This document shows, piece after piece, positions 10,229-20,241 of a stretch of DNA of 64,000 bases (positions are counted from its first letter, which is position 1; each line of letters opens with the position of its first letter). A program made the translations under genes and the position numbers. The DNA is taken from positions 34,277,115 to 34,341,114 of the forward strand of contig JBANSL010000012.1 of NCBI GenBank assembly GCA_037127255.1, read 5' to 3'. The notes under the pieces are model-generated. The model had not been told where the DNA came from. It ran no database searches and saw nothing but the letters and a program-made list of their open reading frames with translations. The stretch is from Persicaria tinctoria. Lineage: Eukaryota > Streptophyta > Magnoliopsida > Caryophyllales > Polygonaceae.

Positions 10229-11220
10229 TGCAGTGCGATTATTACAAAATTTACTAACATCTGATCAAAATATGATATGGACGATTAGAAGAGCACCCAA
10301 AAACACAATATCAATATTAGAAATTTAGAATTCACCTCTCATTTCATATGCCTTCCAATAAAAAATAAAAAAACAAGTTTGTAATGAACGAGCTATCATA
10401 GTCACACACAGGCGGCAATTAAGAGATAGAATTCAAGCATTGTGACACTAAGTTACTCCAAATCACTACGAGACATCACTATTAGACATTAACAAGCGAA
10501 GCAAAGAAAGAGCATAGAATAGAAGAGAAGAGAAGAAAGAAAGTGTACCTGTTGCAGAGAGAGCGAAGAGTGTTGTCTGTTAGAGAAGGAGCGAACAGAG
10601 AAGGCTAAGACCCATAAGGACGGCGGCAAGGTTTTTTTTCCAGAGGGTTGTACTTTCAGAGACCCCTATAAGGATCGCGAGAGAGATCTCAGATATGCAG
10701 AGAGAGTGGTGAGGTTTGGGTTTTGGGAGAACGACTAGAGAAAGAGGAGATCTCAAATCTGCAGAAAGAGGAGATCTCAAATCTGCAAAGAGATGAGGAG
10801 AAGCCGAAGATGAAATCGGGAGTAAGGGGAGAGGTGGCGGTAGTGGTGGTGGTGGTGGTGGCGGTGTCGGCGAGGGCGGTAGTGGCGGACTAGCGGCGGT
10901 GGCAGTAATGGTGGCGGGGGGGACATCTAGGCGGGGTGAGACAAAGAGAGTTGGGGAAAGGAGAGGTTTAGTCAATCTGTTCACACAATTCCAAGAAGAG
11001 CTCCTGTTTTCACCAAGTATGAGCGGGTATTTAAAAAAATTTCTAAGTATAGGTGGGCATTCAAACACTTATAAAATTTCATCAAGCACGCGTTTCAATT
11101 TTTTTTTTAAACTAACCATTTAACGTCTTTCAAAAAATTCAAATGTTGTCTTAAGTTTTTTAACATCACAAATTTATTATTTGATGTAACAACTTAATTT
11201 AACATTGGTTGTTTTTTTTA
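10229..11220. other. Unassigned spacer with GA- and GGT-rich tracts
   Basis: Holds a purine-rich block (10500-10800) and a GGT/GGC triplet tract (about 10832-10915). On the minus strand, a pyrimidine-rich leader ending in a consensus-like donor (CAACAG followed by GTACAC near 10550) could be a non-coding first exon, possibly once serving the SDN-type gene to its left. That link is a guess. No credible coding frame. Confidence 0.3.
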
Positions 11221-11970
11221 CATACTTAAATCACATGATGTCTAATTGTAGTATTCTAGTAGTGGGGTCGATCCCAAGGATATTCAAGTTTATTTCTAAG
11301 TAAAGCTTGTTTACCAATTAAGATAAAAAGTGGTATTTGGGTGATGAGATTAGAAAACTAAACTAAAATATAAACAAGTTAGTTGAGATAACAATTAAGA
11401 AAATAGTTTCATCTACAAATATTCACTTTAGTTTGGTCTGTTGATCATTGATTCTTCTTTAAATTCTCTTTTCATCATATGATTGTTTTATCTTGTGTAA
11501 ATTACTAGTCCTACAAATCCCAGTAACTCTTATTAATTAGGAACCATAAAATATTTAAGCCGATATAATATAGTAGCATTAAGATTAAGGATTAACCGGG
11601 ATACATGCAACACCAAGCTATGAGCCGATGTTTAACATATAATTAATTATATATCCAAGTCCAATTTAGTCCTACGAGTTTTAAAAAGACATGTTTGCTA
11701 CTATATATGGATTATGGTTATCTGTGAGAAATCTACAAAATTCTATCAATAAAATATTTTCAATCTCAACTAGTTAATTAACTCCATTGAAATCAATAAT
11801 ATTCAATAATAAGCATAAGAGAATCAATACAAACCAACAGAAATAAAACAATAATAGAAATCTTACAACTTTAGCAAATCAAAGCTCCAATCCATAAATG
11901 AAATGAAAGAGCTTGGCTCTTGCCATTAAAGCTTCAATCCATTAATTAGTTGGGATAGAATATGTAAGCC
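11221..11970. repeat. Degenerate LTR-type fragment
   Basis: Contains a GGTCGATCCCAAGGATATTC block (11266-11285) of the kind seen in the LTRs at 13.4 kb and 20.3 kb, then an AT-rich stretch without frames. Ends and partner are not visible, and family assignment is tentative. Confidence 0.35.
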
Positions 11971-11975
11971 TAAAT

Positions 11976-13285
11976 CCAAGGGTGGGTTGGCTGGGAATAA
12001 GAAAATATAGAGATACGAACGAAGCACTTTAGATAAAACTCATGTGGAAAAAAACAGAGAAAGGGCAACACATTTGGACAATGGAGAAACATTAGTCCCC
12101 TAATCGAAAAATTCAAAACGGGACTAGTATGGTCAATTAGAAATGGAAAATCAATCAACTTTTGGAACGATAATTGGGTATTGACCACGCCACTTTGTAA
12201 AAGAGCAGATTATGTAAACCAGATCTTGATATGAATGCAAAACTGAGTGATACATCATAGGAGAAAGATGGTGGGAGGAAAAACTAAAACAAGTGTTAGA
12301 ACATGACCTCGTCAAGGAAATATTGTATATCCATATTCCAATCAACGCATTCCCTTACATGATTTATTGGTGGCTTGATAGAAAAGGGAGGTTCACAACA
12401 GCTAGTGCAATGAAAATAATAACCAACTTGGATAGAATAGAGCACGGCCCGAACAAGTAGATTTGGCAACTCAACACTATTCCTAAAATTAAAAACTTTA
12501 TGTGGAATATAGGCTGACAAATAGAGGAATTTCAATCCCCACGAGCTACTCTTTGTGATGTACATGTTGAGGATGAAGTACATCTTTGTGATAGGCATGT
12601 GCATTCATGAGAGGATCATGTTTACATAGTAAAAAAAACATATGAAACAATATAACCGATGTTAGACACAACAAGAGATATCAGACTAATAATGAGACAA
12701 TTGGATGAAACCCTTAACAAGGATGAGAAAGAAACAATGGAAACAAAATGGTGGGCAATATAGTACTACCGTAATCAGATCACGTTCTAGGAGGGAAAGA
12801 TTCCACCAGAACACGTTATATCAAATTTCATTTATTCAACAAGAGGAAATTAAAGGAAAGCATATGTGGAGGAAGAAGACGAGGAAAAGAAAGTCGCGTT
12901 GAAGGGTCCTAATAAAAAGATTAGTAGAAAAAACATCAAATAGAGAAAACTACAATTCGGATATATAAAAATTAATTTTGGCGGTACATCAATGTCTACA
13001 CAGGAGATAGCCATATAGGATATATTATCAGAGATTGTAAATTAGAAAAGGAAGAGTTATACTATAGAGAGATTGTAAAGGAAATCCGATAAATATAGGA
13101 TACAAAAACATTGGTAGGCAGAACCCTATTATGACATAAACCCTTGCCTTGAGAGAATGTCTTAAAAAGGCTCAAGAACTATGCATCCGAAAATTAGAAA
13201 AGGAAGAGAACTCAAAAACAATCATCAGGTGCCTACAAAACAATGACAATTGTCCCTGGGAAATTGAATTGTTAATGGGAGACAT
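11976..13285 (+). pseudogene. LINE ORF2 remnant: RT tail, zf-RVT and RNase H (first part)
   Basis: Broken frames show the end of a plant LINE polyprotein. GLVWSIRNGKSINFWNDNWV (about 12120-12180) is the segment after the RT domain. YWWLDRKGRFTTASAMK (about 12368-12418) followed by IWQLNTIPKIKNFMWN is the zinc-finger zf-RVT domain. MRECLKKAQELCIRKLEKEE (13149 on) is an RNase H block (RVT_3). Many stops are present, so this is an old, dead copy. It is interrupted at 13285 by a solo LTR and resumes at 14636. Confidence 0.75.
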
Positions 13286-14635
13286 TGTTGTGCGTGAGGG
13301 GAGTTCGATACCTATGCTCACTCCAATCAAATATATTTATACTCGAATCCCTCTATAGTATAGCGGAAATCAACGTCGATCCAAGGGAGTATGTCATCGG
13401 TTCTATCCTAGTTGTTTTTATGGTCGAAAATAGGGGAATTAAGGGCAAAAGTAGCGGTTGTAAAGTAGGGAAAAACACACTTAATTCGGCTCAATCCACA
13501 AGTAACTAACACGAATGAAATATATGAGAAAGAATTTCTAAGATTAGGGCTTACCACAACAACAAACACATGTATGAATTAATAAATCATATAAGGAACC
13601 ATGCTTTTATCTCAATCAAACAAATCAAATTGCTTTCGTATAAGAGACTTATTTGACTATACCTTAACTTAATTAGGTCTTTTTAACTTTCATCAAAAAT
13701 CCATAATTACTATCAATGTTAACAATCTCCTTGGATAAATTCAATTGCAACAATGAATGCCCTAGACTTTCATCAAGGGTTAAACACATAGGTAGAAGTA
13801 GATAAAAACATCACATAAGTATAGATTTATTCATTCACACACATGCTTATTGTTGAGTTCACCCCAACCCTAGAAGATGGGGGAACTACTCACTCATTGC
13901 AAGGAAAAACACAAAGACAATGGAAGAAATCATAATCTCAAATTGCATAAAACCAAACCTTAAATTCACGTTCAATATTCTTCAACCTAAAACTTCAAAG
14001 CGTACGTGCCTTCTGCTTTCAATTCAGCCGTGAGATGATGATCCTAATTAGCCTCTAATTGACTTTATTTAAAGATAAAAATTAAGACTTAATCTCCAAG
14101 GAAAGAGATTTTTACCCTAGGAAAATAATATATTCTATCTAAATTTATCTAAGGAGAGATAAAAACAACTTAAGTCTAACTAACTAAAAGATCATAAAAG
14201 AGATTTAGATGAAAACCCTAATTAAAAAGCCCATTAAGTAATTAAATCAACCCGTAGAAAATCATGCTGGTGCGCAGGGGCTCGACATCGAGGGTCAATG
14301 TGTAGGCGTTAAGGGTTTGTTCGAATGCAGTAGCACGTACTGGAATTCTCTGGGTGTCGGGCTCTTTTGCACATTTCTTCTCCATCTTTACTTGTTCGAT
14401 TGCCAATCTTTTTGTGCCCTTTTTCCATCCTTCTTCACTCTTCCTTAAGATCTAGAATTGCCTCTTTTTAGCTTCAAAACCTACAAAACACCACCAAAGC
14501 TTGTGTAGACATACATATCCCGAAACATACGAAAACTAACACAAACGACACGCTTTCCCAACACAAAAGCTAGTAAAATGACTCAAATAGAATGAAAACG
14601 TGATGCAAAATATGACTAAAAATGCGGACAATCAT
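13286..14635 (-). repeat. Solo LTR inserted in the LINE
   Basis: Begins TGTTGTG and ends GGACAATCA, resembling the TGTTGTTGGG...ACAACA ends of the LTR at 20242-22510. Shared internal blocks are ATCAACGTCGATCC, a CACCCCAACCCTAGAAG segment near 13860, and AAGCTTGTGTAGAC near 14500. Flanks read GACAT (13281-13285) and TACAT (14636-14640), a one-mismatch 5-bp target duplication. The LINE RNase H frame resumes after it. A single LTR without internal sequence indicates recombination between two former LTRs. One TCGACATCGA decamer remains at 14282-14291. Confidence 0.65.
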
Positions 14636-14900
14636 ACATCAAGATAATAACCAAATATTTCAAGGACACAAAATTCTATTTCATACCCCACGAAGGGACA
14701 AAGTGACTGAAAAAGTTGCACACCTTAGCCGCTTTGTTTGTGGGGTTTCGATTACTACAAAAAAAATCTTGATCTCATCTGAAAGGATGCTATCGATTAG
14801 GTTAAATACCAACCGAATTCTTACCTAATCAAAAACAAAAATTGGCTAAGCATATTAGGCAAAATTAGTAAAACTTCAGGATATTGGGCGAAATTGAAGA
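14636..14900 (+). pseudogene. LINE RNase H, continuation after the solo LTR
   Basis: The frame left at GDI before the LTR resumes as DIKIITKYF, then FYFIPHEGTK, a TGA stop, then LHTLAALFVG. This fits the end of an RVT_3 RNase H domain, where an HxP(R/H)EGN-like block precedes an AHxLA-like block. Continuity across the LTR supports the insertion boundaries. Confidence 0.65.
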
Positions 14901-14939
14901 AACTCTTGGACACCACATGAAAAAGGCAATACCTTGAGG

Positions 14940-15150
14940 TTAGCATGCAAACTTTCTTTCTTTTTATTTACTTAAGTGAGTCTATTGGCAAGTTTACTTG
15001 GCTTGCTAGAAACAAATGTATTTTTTGTAATGAGACCTTTGATGCTTCTGTGTATATCTCGATTATCATTAACAGTTGTCGGTCCCGGTTTGCCGCGATA
15101 TGGAAATGCAAGGCGATTGCGGGAATCCGGGACCGAAGGGGTAGTTAGAG
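14940..15150 (+). pseudogene. Possible second LINE fragment
   Basis: One frame reads WLARNKCIFCNETFDA, similar to the tryptophan/ARN-rich linker between zf-RVT and RNase H in plant LINEs. It is short and without other support. Confidence 0.35.
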
Positions 15151-15353
15151 GAGGCCTCAGATTAGAGGTAGGAGGTTAGGGGAAGGTGTGAAGTAGGAGG
15201 AGTAGGGCTTTTGGAGGATACAGTAGGGGCGTTGTCCTGTTCGGTATAGTGCTACACTTTTGGTCTTACGTGAGACCCATGGTTTGGTCTTGCTTTTTGT
15301 ATTTTGGGTTACCCATTCATCTATATATTTACCAATTCAGGGGGGAGTCTATT

Positions 15354-15412
15354 GGCAAGACATTGGAATGACCATTAACAAGACGATTTCCACTAAATTG
15401 CACACAAAGTCC
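15354..15412 (+). repeat. MULE terminal repeat, same family as the Pack-MULE at 38-42 kb
   Basis: The stretch starting GGCAAGACATTGGAATGACC closely matches the outer end of the 38242-42493 element (GGCAAGATGTCGAAATGGCT left, GGCAAGATGTCGGAATGACT right), including the following TTTCCACTAAATTG and AAAGTCC blocks. I could not find the opposite end, so the element's extent is unknown; it may run right towards 17-18 kb. Confidence 0.6.
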
Positions 15413-15683
15413 CTAGCATAGCCAACAATTTATTTTTCTTTCTCCCTTGATCTCTCTCTATCCCCTCTGCGCCTCCTCCGATCTCCTCTCCAGTACCAAC
15501 TTTTCTTTTTGTAATTGACTCTTCCCTAATCTCCCTCACTCTCATCGCTACCGCCTCCCATGTCCTTTGACCCCCTTCTTCCTCCGATCTTCATACCAAT
15601 ATGGAATTACTATTGATGTTGTTAAAGTGGAATGAGATGGATTCGTCAGGTGGTGTGCTGCACAGGCTCACAGTACGTACCAA

Positions 15684-16160
15684 TAGACCTGTCAAACGGG
15701 TCATTCGGGTCGGGTTCGGGTCGGATCACTTCGGGTTTCGGGTAAAACGGGTCTCGGGTAAAACGGGTTTCGGGTTTTTCGGGTTGACTCGAACTCGGGT
15801 TTGATCGGGTTTCGGGTCGGGTTCGGGTCGATTTCGGGTTTGTCAATTTTTTCTTTTGTAAATTAAAAAAATTATTATTTGATAATTTTGTGATAAATTT
15901 TAATTATATATAAAAAAATTAATTAAATATAATTATAAATCAACCGGGTCAATCGGGTCACCGGGTCAATCGGGTAAATCGGGTCAAAATTACCGGGTCA
16001 ATCGGGTCACCGGGTCGAAACCCAGATTACCCGGAAAATTTCGGGTTTTTCGGGTTCGGGTCGAAAAAAATTTCCGGGTCAAAATTTTCGGGTTTGGGTC
16101 GGAAATTTTTCGGGTCGGTCGGGTCGGGTCGTCGGGTCGGGTTGTGTTTTGACAGGTCTA
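15684..16160. mobile_element. hAT-like MITE built of CGGGT repeats
   Basis: Ends are TAGACCTGTCAAA and TTTGACAGGTCTA in inverted orientation, and both flanks carry CGTACCAA (15676-15683 and 16161-16168), an 8-bp duplication typical of hAT. Almost all GC-containing sequence inside consists of CGGGT, CGGGTC or CGGGTT words with an AT-rich centre. No transposase. Length is 477 bp. Truncated relatives lie at 17228-17345 and 29718-29833. Confidence 0.8.
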
Positions 16161-16168
16161 CGTACCAA

Positions 16169-16283
16169 CGTTAGTAGAGGTGGGGGATGGAGATGTGGTC
16201 AGAAAGAATGTGATAAAGGTCGCTAATGTCATCGACATTGTTTCGGACGCGAATAGGCTCGGAGAAGCGTTGTTGCGGGGAGA
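16169..16283 (+). other. Unidentified open frame next to the MITE
   Basis: The frame reads GDVVRKNVIKVANVIDIV and ends in EALLRGD and a TGA. Base composition is richer in GC than its surroundings and codon-like. Its left side is cut by the hAT-like MITE, whose removal would join it to 15600-15683. I do not recognise the protein. It could be a captured gene fragment, since a MULE end lies at 15354. Confidence 0.25.
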
Positions 16284-17227
16284 TTGATACCTATCAAGTT
16301 GGCGTGTTTCTCAAGTCCTCGCCCAATTTATTTTTGTACTTAGGAATTCTAGCTAGTTTGCTCTCTAAATTCAAGAGATGTAAAATCCCCTTTTTATGAA
16401 CATCAATTTCGATTGGCAAGAAACTTGCGGGCTATTTGATGCTCAGATTCAATTTTTATCAATATTTAGTTTCTCTTTTGCTTTTACTTTTTAAGGTTTG
16501 TTGAGAAGACAATGATATACATTCACGTTGAAGTCTATCTTTCTTGTTATTGAACGATAATTGAGAGTGAATTTATATATCTTTTGATAATTATTCATTA
16601 GTTCTTGATCCAAAAAAATGAACAGAGAAGATGTTGATAACCAACATTATTCTTTTTAGGCTTTTAGTAAAGGTCTATGTAAATGTCTATTTTTTTTGGC
16701 ATGATGAAAATGACTTGTTCTACAATTTAGTAAAATTTGTCTTTTCAATAATTGTTTTATTAATTTCTCAATATCCTTTTAAGTTTTTTTTTGGAACATA
16801 ATACGATTGTTTACTCTCAAGTTTTAGCACTTTTGCTGCCACTTGCTAGAGATTGTCTCGGCTTACCTTAAAATTCGATGATGTGCGTCATGTAATCCAA
16901 AGGTTTGTACTAGTTTTTTTTTAATTAGGGAAAATTATAAAAAATAGCTCAATCTTTAGGGGTTGTTGCGCTCAATAGGATGAACTATTAAAAATGCAGA
17001 AAATAGGCTCAAGTATTTACTTGGTTGTAGAAAAATAGCCTCAAGCTACCTTCAAATTCAAATAATTACAAAAAATTACCTTATATCATATAAATTTTGT
17101 AAATAATTTTTTTTTATATAAATTCATCATTATTAGCTAAAATAAATTTTTTATATAATTTTTTTTCTCATTAAGTCATTATTAGCTAAATTCATCATTA
17201 AATTAATTATAAAAACTACCTTATACC
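16284..17227. other. AT-rich spacer, partly a repeated element
   Basis: 16930-17220 resembles, in reverse orientation, the AT-rich sequence flanking 30213-30674 (shared words GAACTAT(T/A)AAAAA, CAGAAAATAG and GTTGTAGAAAA). The rest shows nothing I can name. Confidence 0.35.
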
Positions 17228-17345
17228 TAGACCTGCCAAAACACAACCCGACCCGAACGCCCGGAAAATTTTCGACCCGAACCTGAAAATTTTTTTTGAC
17301 CCGAAATCGAAAAATCGGAAAATTTTCGGGTAATATGGGTTTGGA
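17228..17345. mobile_element. Truncated copy of the CGGGT hAT-like MITE
   Basis: Starts TAGACCTGCCAAAACACAAC, the reverse complement of the right end of the 15684-16160 element with one change, followed by ACCCGACCCG words. It stops near GGGTTTGGATTTT, so the other end is lost. Confidence 0.6.
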
Positions 17346-17753
17346 TTTTTTTGGTAACCGTCCAAAATAAGGGGGTTGTTTTACAAAATGTCCATTTTCA
17401 TAATTGCTTTTGTAAAATGTCCAAAAATGACATTTTTACCCCTACCGCTCACGTTCTCCCTCTCCCTGTTGAAAATCCTCTTTCTCTAGTACTTCTCCCA
17501 GATCTGCTGCTTCCTCGCCTCCCTCGCCCTCTTCTCCTCCGTCGTCCTCCCCGTAGGCTTTGCTCGCTCTCTCTCTCTGGCTAAAAGGATCTGAAACTCA
17601 TACTAATCTCATACTAATCTACACCTCTTTCTATTTTCATTGATTAATTACACTAGGCTAGCAAATTCCCCAATTTCCAGCCATCTCTTCCCGATTTCGA
17701 TTTTGCAGTGTGAAATCAATTAGAAATCCAGAGCAGCAAATCTGATCTCGGCC

Positions 17754-17912
17754 ATGGCGGACGGTTGGAGCGCCAAGCTCATCGTCGAGAAGTGGCAACA
17801 GGGAGGAGCGATTGTCACCAGTATCATCCTCGTCGTCGCCAACCCTCTCTTGACCTCATTCTTCCCCTCGTCCTTGCGTGCTGCCATGAAGAAGAAGGGT
17901 CGAACGAATTGA
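17754..17912 (+). CDS. Small unidentified ORF with a hydrophobic segment
   Basis: ATG in the context GGCCATGGCGGACGG, near the plant start consensus, opens a 52-codon frame ending in TGA. It starts MADGWSAKLIVEKW and has one hydrophobic run, AIVTSIILVVANPLLTSFF, which could span a membrane, followed by a basic tail (MKKKGR). I do not recognise a family. It is GC-rich compared with its flanks and lies 160 bp upstream of a CBP60-like exon, so it may be a captured exon rather than a gene. Confidence 0.25.
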   Translation: MADGWSAKLIVEKWQQGGAIVTSIILVVANPLLTSFFPSSLRAAMKKKGRTN

Positions 17913-18074
17913 AGCATCGCCTCCTCCTATCTCAACCTCACTTTTCCTCTCTTTTTGCAGATTTGTGGTATTCTTATTTTTCATGAAACAGTACTGTAAT
18001 GCTCTATTTTTGTTTAGGTGTACACAGATTTGGGAATTAGGCCATCTATTTTTGTTTGCAAGGGGGCGGCAAGA

Positions 18075-18197
18075 ATGCAGAGGCGAACGAGGTCAATGGA
18101 GAGATCCAAAAGCATGAGCAGGGAGAAGCGGAGCTTGGATGTCGCTGCCGCCGTCGCCGGAGGCCATGATCAGCCAGAGCGCAAGCAACCTGCTCTA
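18075..18197 (+). pseudogene. CBP60-like calmodulin-binding protein, first exon only
   Basis: A 41-codon frame begins MQRRTRSMERSKSMSREKRS and continues through a Gly/Ala stretch to DQPERKQPAL, where a GT donor (18198) follows. The order MQRxTR...MER..SM...KR, then DQPERKRPAL, is the N-terminus of plant CBP60 family transcription factors, whose first exon ends at about this point. No DNA-binding or calmodulin-binding region follows: 18200 onward runs into the repeat region. This is therefore an isolated first exon, either a relic or a captured piece. Recognised from memory of the family. Confidence 0.6.
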
Positions 18198-18339
18198 GTG
18201 AGGTGGCTATTTCATTGTTCTGAATTTGTTATTTGTTTAGTTCGTAGTCACTAGTCAATACGGAGTATGCAAGTGTTTCTTACCTTTGATGTGTCATCAA
18301 CATTTGTGAAACACACAGAAATCAAGCAACTGGATTAAT

Positions 18340-19010
18340 GAGATGGGATGACATTATTTATTGGCCCATCAAGAATATTAAGTGGGCTTGTTTATATATG
18401 TGTGACACGCAAGAATGAAGCATTGTTGTCACCAAGAATTGAAGATGTGTGACACGCAAGAATCGAAGATGAAGCACAAGTGTTTTTTATGACATTTTTT
18501 TACTTTTTTTTTTTTGTGATGACATTAGTGTAATCATTGTCGTCCCTAAAAGAAAAACTATAGGACAAATGAAAAGAATGATTAAGTGTTAATAGTTATG
18601 TCACCAATATAAAAATAGTGACACCGCAAGTGTACCGAGTAGTGTCACCACCGGTGTACCAAGTAAAAGAATTGTCAAGTGTTATTAGTGGTGTCATCAA
18701 AACAGTGTAATCACTGCTGTCACCAAAAGATAACCCTAGGACAAGGAAAGTATAAACCCTAAAAGAGATATTGCTAAGCAAAACCATTGGTGTCACCAAA
18801 GGAAAACCTTAGGATATATAAGAGAAGTGTTATTAGTAGTGTCACCACAATATAAAAATGTAACAACAACGCGTTGTCACCAAAGGAAAACCCTAGGACA
18901 AGTTAAAATGTTATTAGTGGTGTCACCACAATAAACAAAATATAACCAAATCAAAACTTGGAGCTGTCACCAGAGATATTCGCACCAGTAGTGTCCCGTT
19001 TATACCCCTT
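18340..19010. repeat. Irregular GTGTCACC repeat region
   Basis: Two blocks recur with variation: TGTGTGACACGCAAGAAT (near 18400 and 18448) and TTATTAGTGGTGTCACC alternating with TGTCACCAAAGGAAAACC (several times between 18590 and 18990). It shares the GTCACC core with the dense minisatellite that follows. No coding potential. Confidence 0.7.
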
Positions 19011-19016
19011 TAAATA

Positions 19017-19925
19017 GTGGTGTCACCGCCCTATCGCCGTCACCACAACCCATATCACTGCCATCACCACCCATATCGCTGTCACCACCCTTATTGCGGC
19101 CACCACCCCTATCACTGTCACCAACACCCCTATCACTGTCACCACCACCCATATCGTTGTCACTATCCTTATTGTTGTCACCACCTCTATCGCTGTCAAC
19201 GCCCTATCGCTGTCACCACCACCCATATCGTTGTCACTACCCTTATTGCTGTCACCACCTCTATCGTTGTCACCGCCCTATCGCTGTCATCACTTCTATC
19301 GCTGTCACCACCACCCCTATCACTGTCACCACCACCCATATTGCTGTCACCACCTCTATCGCTGTCACCGCCCTATCGCTGTCACCACTCCTATCGCTGT
19401 CACTACCACTCCTATCGCTGTCACCACCACCCCTATCACTGTCACCAGCACCCATATTGTTGTCACAACCCTTATTGTTGTCATCACCTCTATCGCTATC
19501 ACCGCTCTATTGTTGTCAACACTCCTATCGCTGTCACCATCACTTCTATCGGTGTCACACCTCTATCATTGTCACCACCAACCATATCGCTGTCACCACC
19601 CTTATTGTTGTCACAACCCCTATCACTGTCACCATCACCCATATTGTTGTCACCACCCTTATTGCTTTCACCACCTTTATCGCTGTCACCGCCCTATCGA
19701 TGTCACCACTCCTATCGCCGTCACCACCACTCCTATCGTTGTCACCACCATCTCTGTCGCTGTCATCACCACCCATATTGATATCACCACCCTTATTGTT
19801 GTCATCATCTCTATCGATGTCACCGCCCTATCGATGTCACCACTCTTATCGCTGTCACCATCACTCATATCGTTGTCACCACCACCCCTATCACTATCAC
19901 CACCACCTATATCCACCCCAATCCA
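19017..19925. repeat. GTCACC minisatellite, about 900 bp
   Basis: Tandem units built from TAT(C/T)GCTGTCACCAC, mostly 15 bp with 18- and 21-bp variants (an extra CAC or CACCAC). Because unit lengths are multiples of three without stops, long open frames appear in all plus frames (His/Tyr/Cys/Pro- or Ser/Leu/Pro-rich); these are by-products. The units are diverged but order is kept, as in an old, locally re-amplified minisatellite. Confidence 0.9.
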
Positions 19926-20236
19926 TTTAGTAAAACCAAGAGTAAGGCAATAGGACCTGATTAATTTTAACATATATGCCAAATAGAAATATATGTCAAA
20001 ATTAAAGAGGCCAAGCCTCACCACCGTAGTCACTGGTCACCAAATAGATTGAGGTGGGGCAGTCCACTATGATAGCCCAAAATACTGCACATACAAATAT
20101 ATTCTCACAAAAAATAATTAGGCCCAATTTCGAACACTCCACATTGTTCTATACTCTCACCAGCCCACTAAATTTCATCCGAACTAATATGACAGCAAAA
20201 TGAATTTTTGACAGCAAACACATCCAATCCAAGACA
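19926..20236. other. Spacer
   Basis: Single-copy-looking, AT-rich sequence between the minisatellite and the retrotransposon. Nothing recognised. Confidence 0.4.
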
Positions 20237-20241
20237 CACAG

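Noticed and set aside
10580..11068. 162-codon minus-strand proline-rich ORF
   Set aside because: Produced by the GGT/GGC triplet tract; no conserved domain.
15601..15846. Two ORFs of 66-67 codons overlapping in opposite strands
   Set aside because: Consist mainly of CGGGT repeats of the hAT-like MITE.
18340..19925. CRISPR-like array
   Set aside because: Plant nuclear context, no constant repeat with unique spacers, no cas genes: it is a minisatellite.
19017..19930. Three overlapping long plus-strand ORFs (240-278 codons) rich in His/Tyr/Cys or Ser/Leu/Pro
   Set aside because: Generated by a minisatellite whose units are multiples of three without stops; all frames are open and no domain is present.
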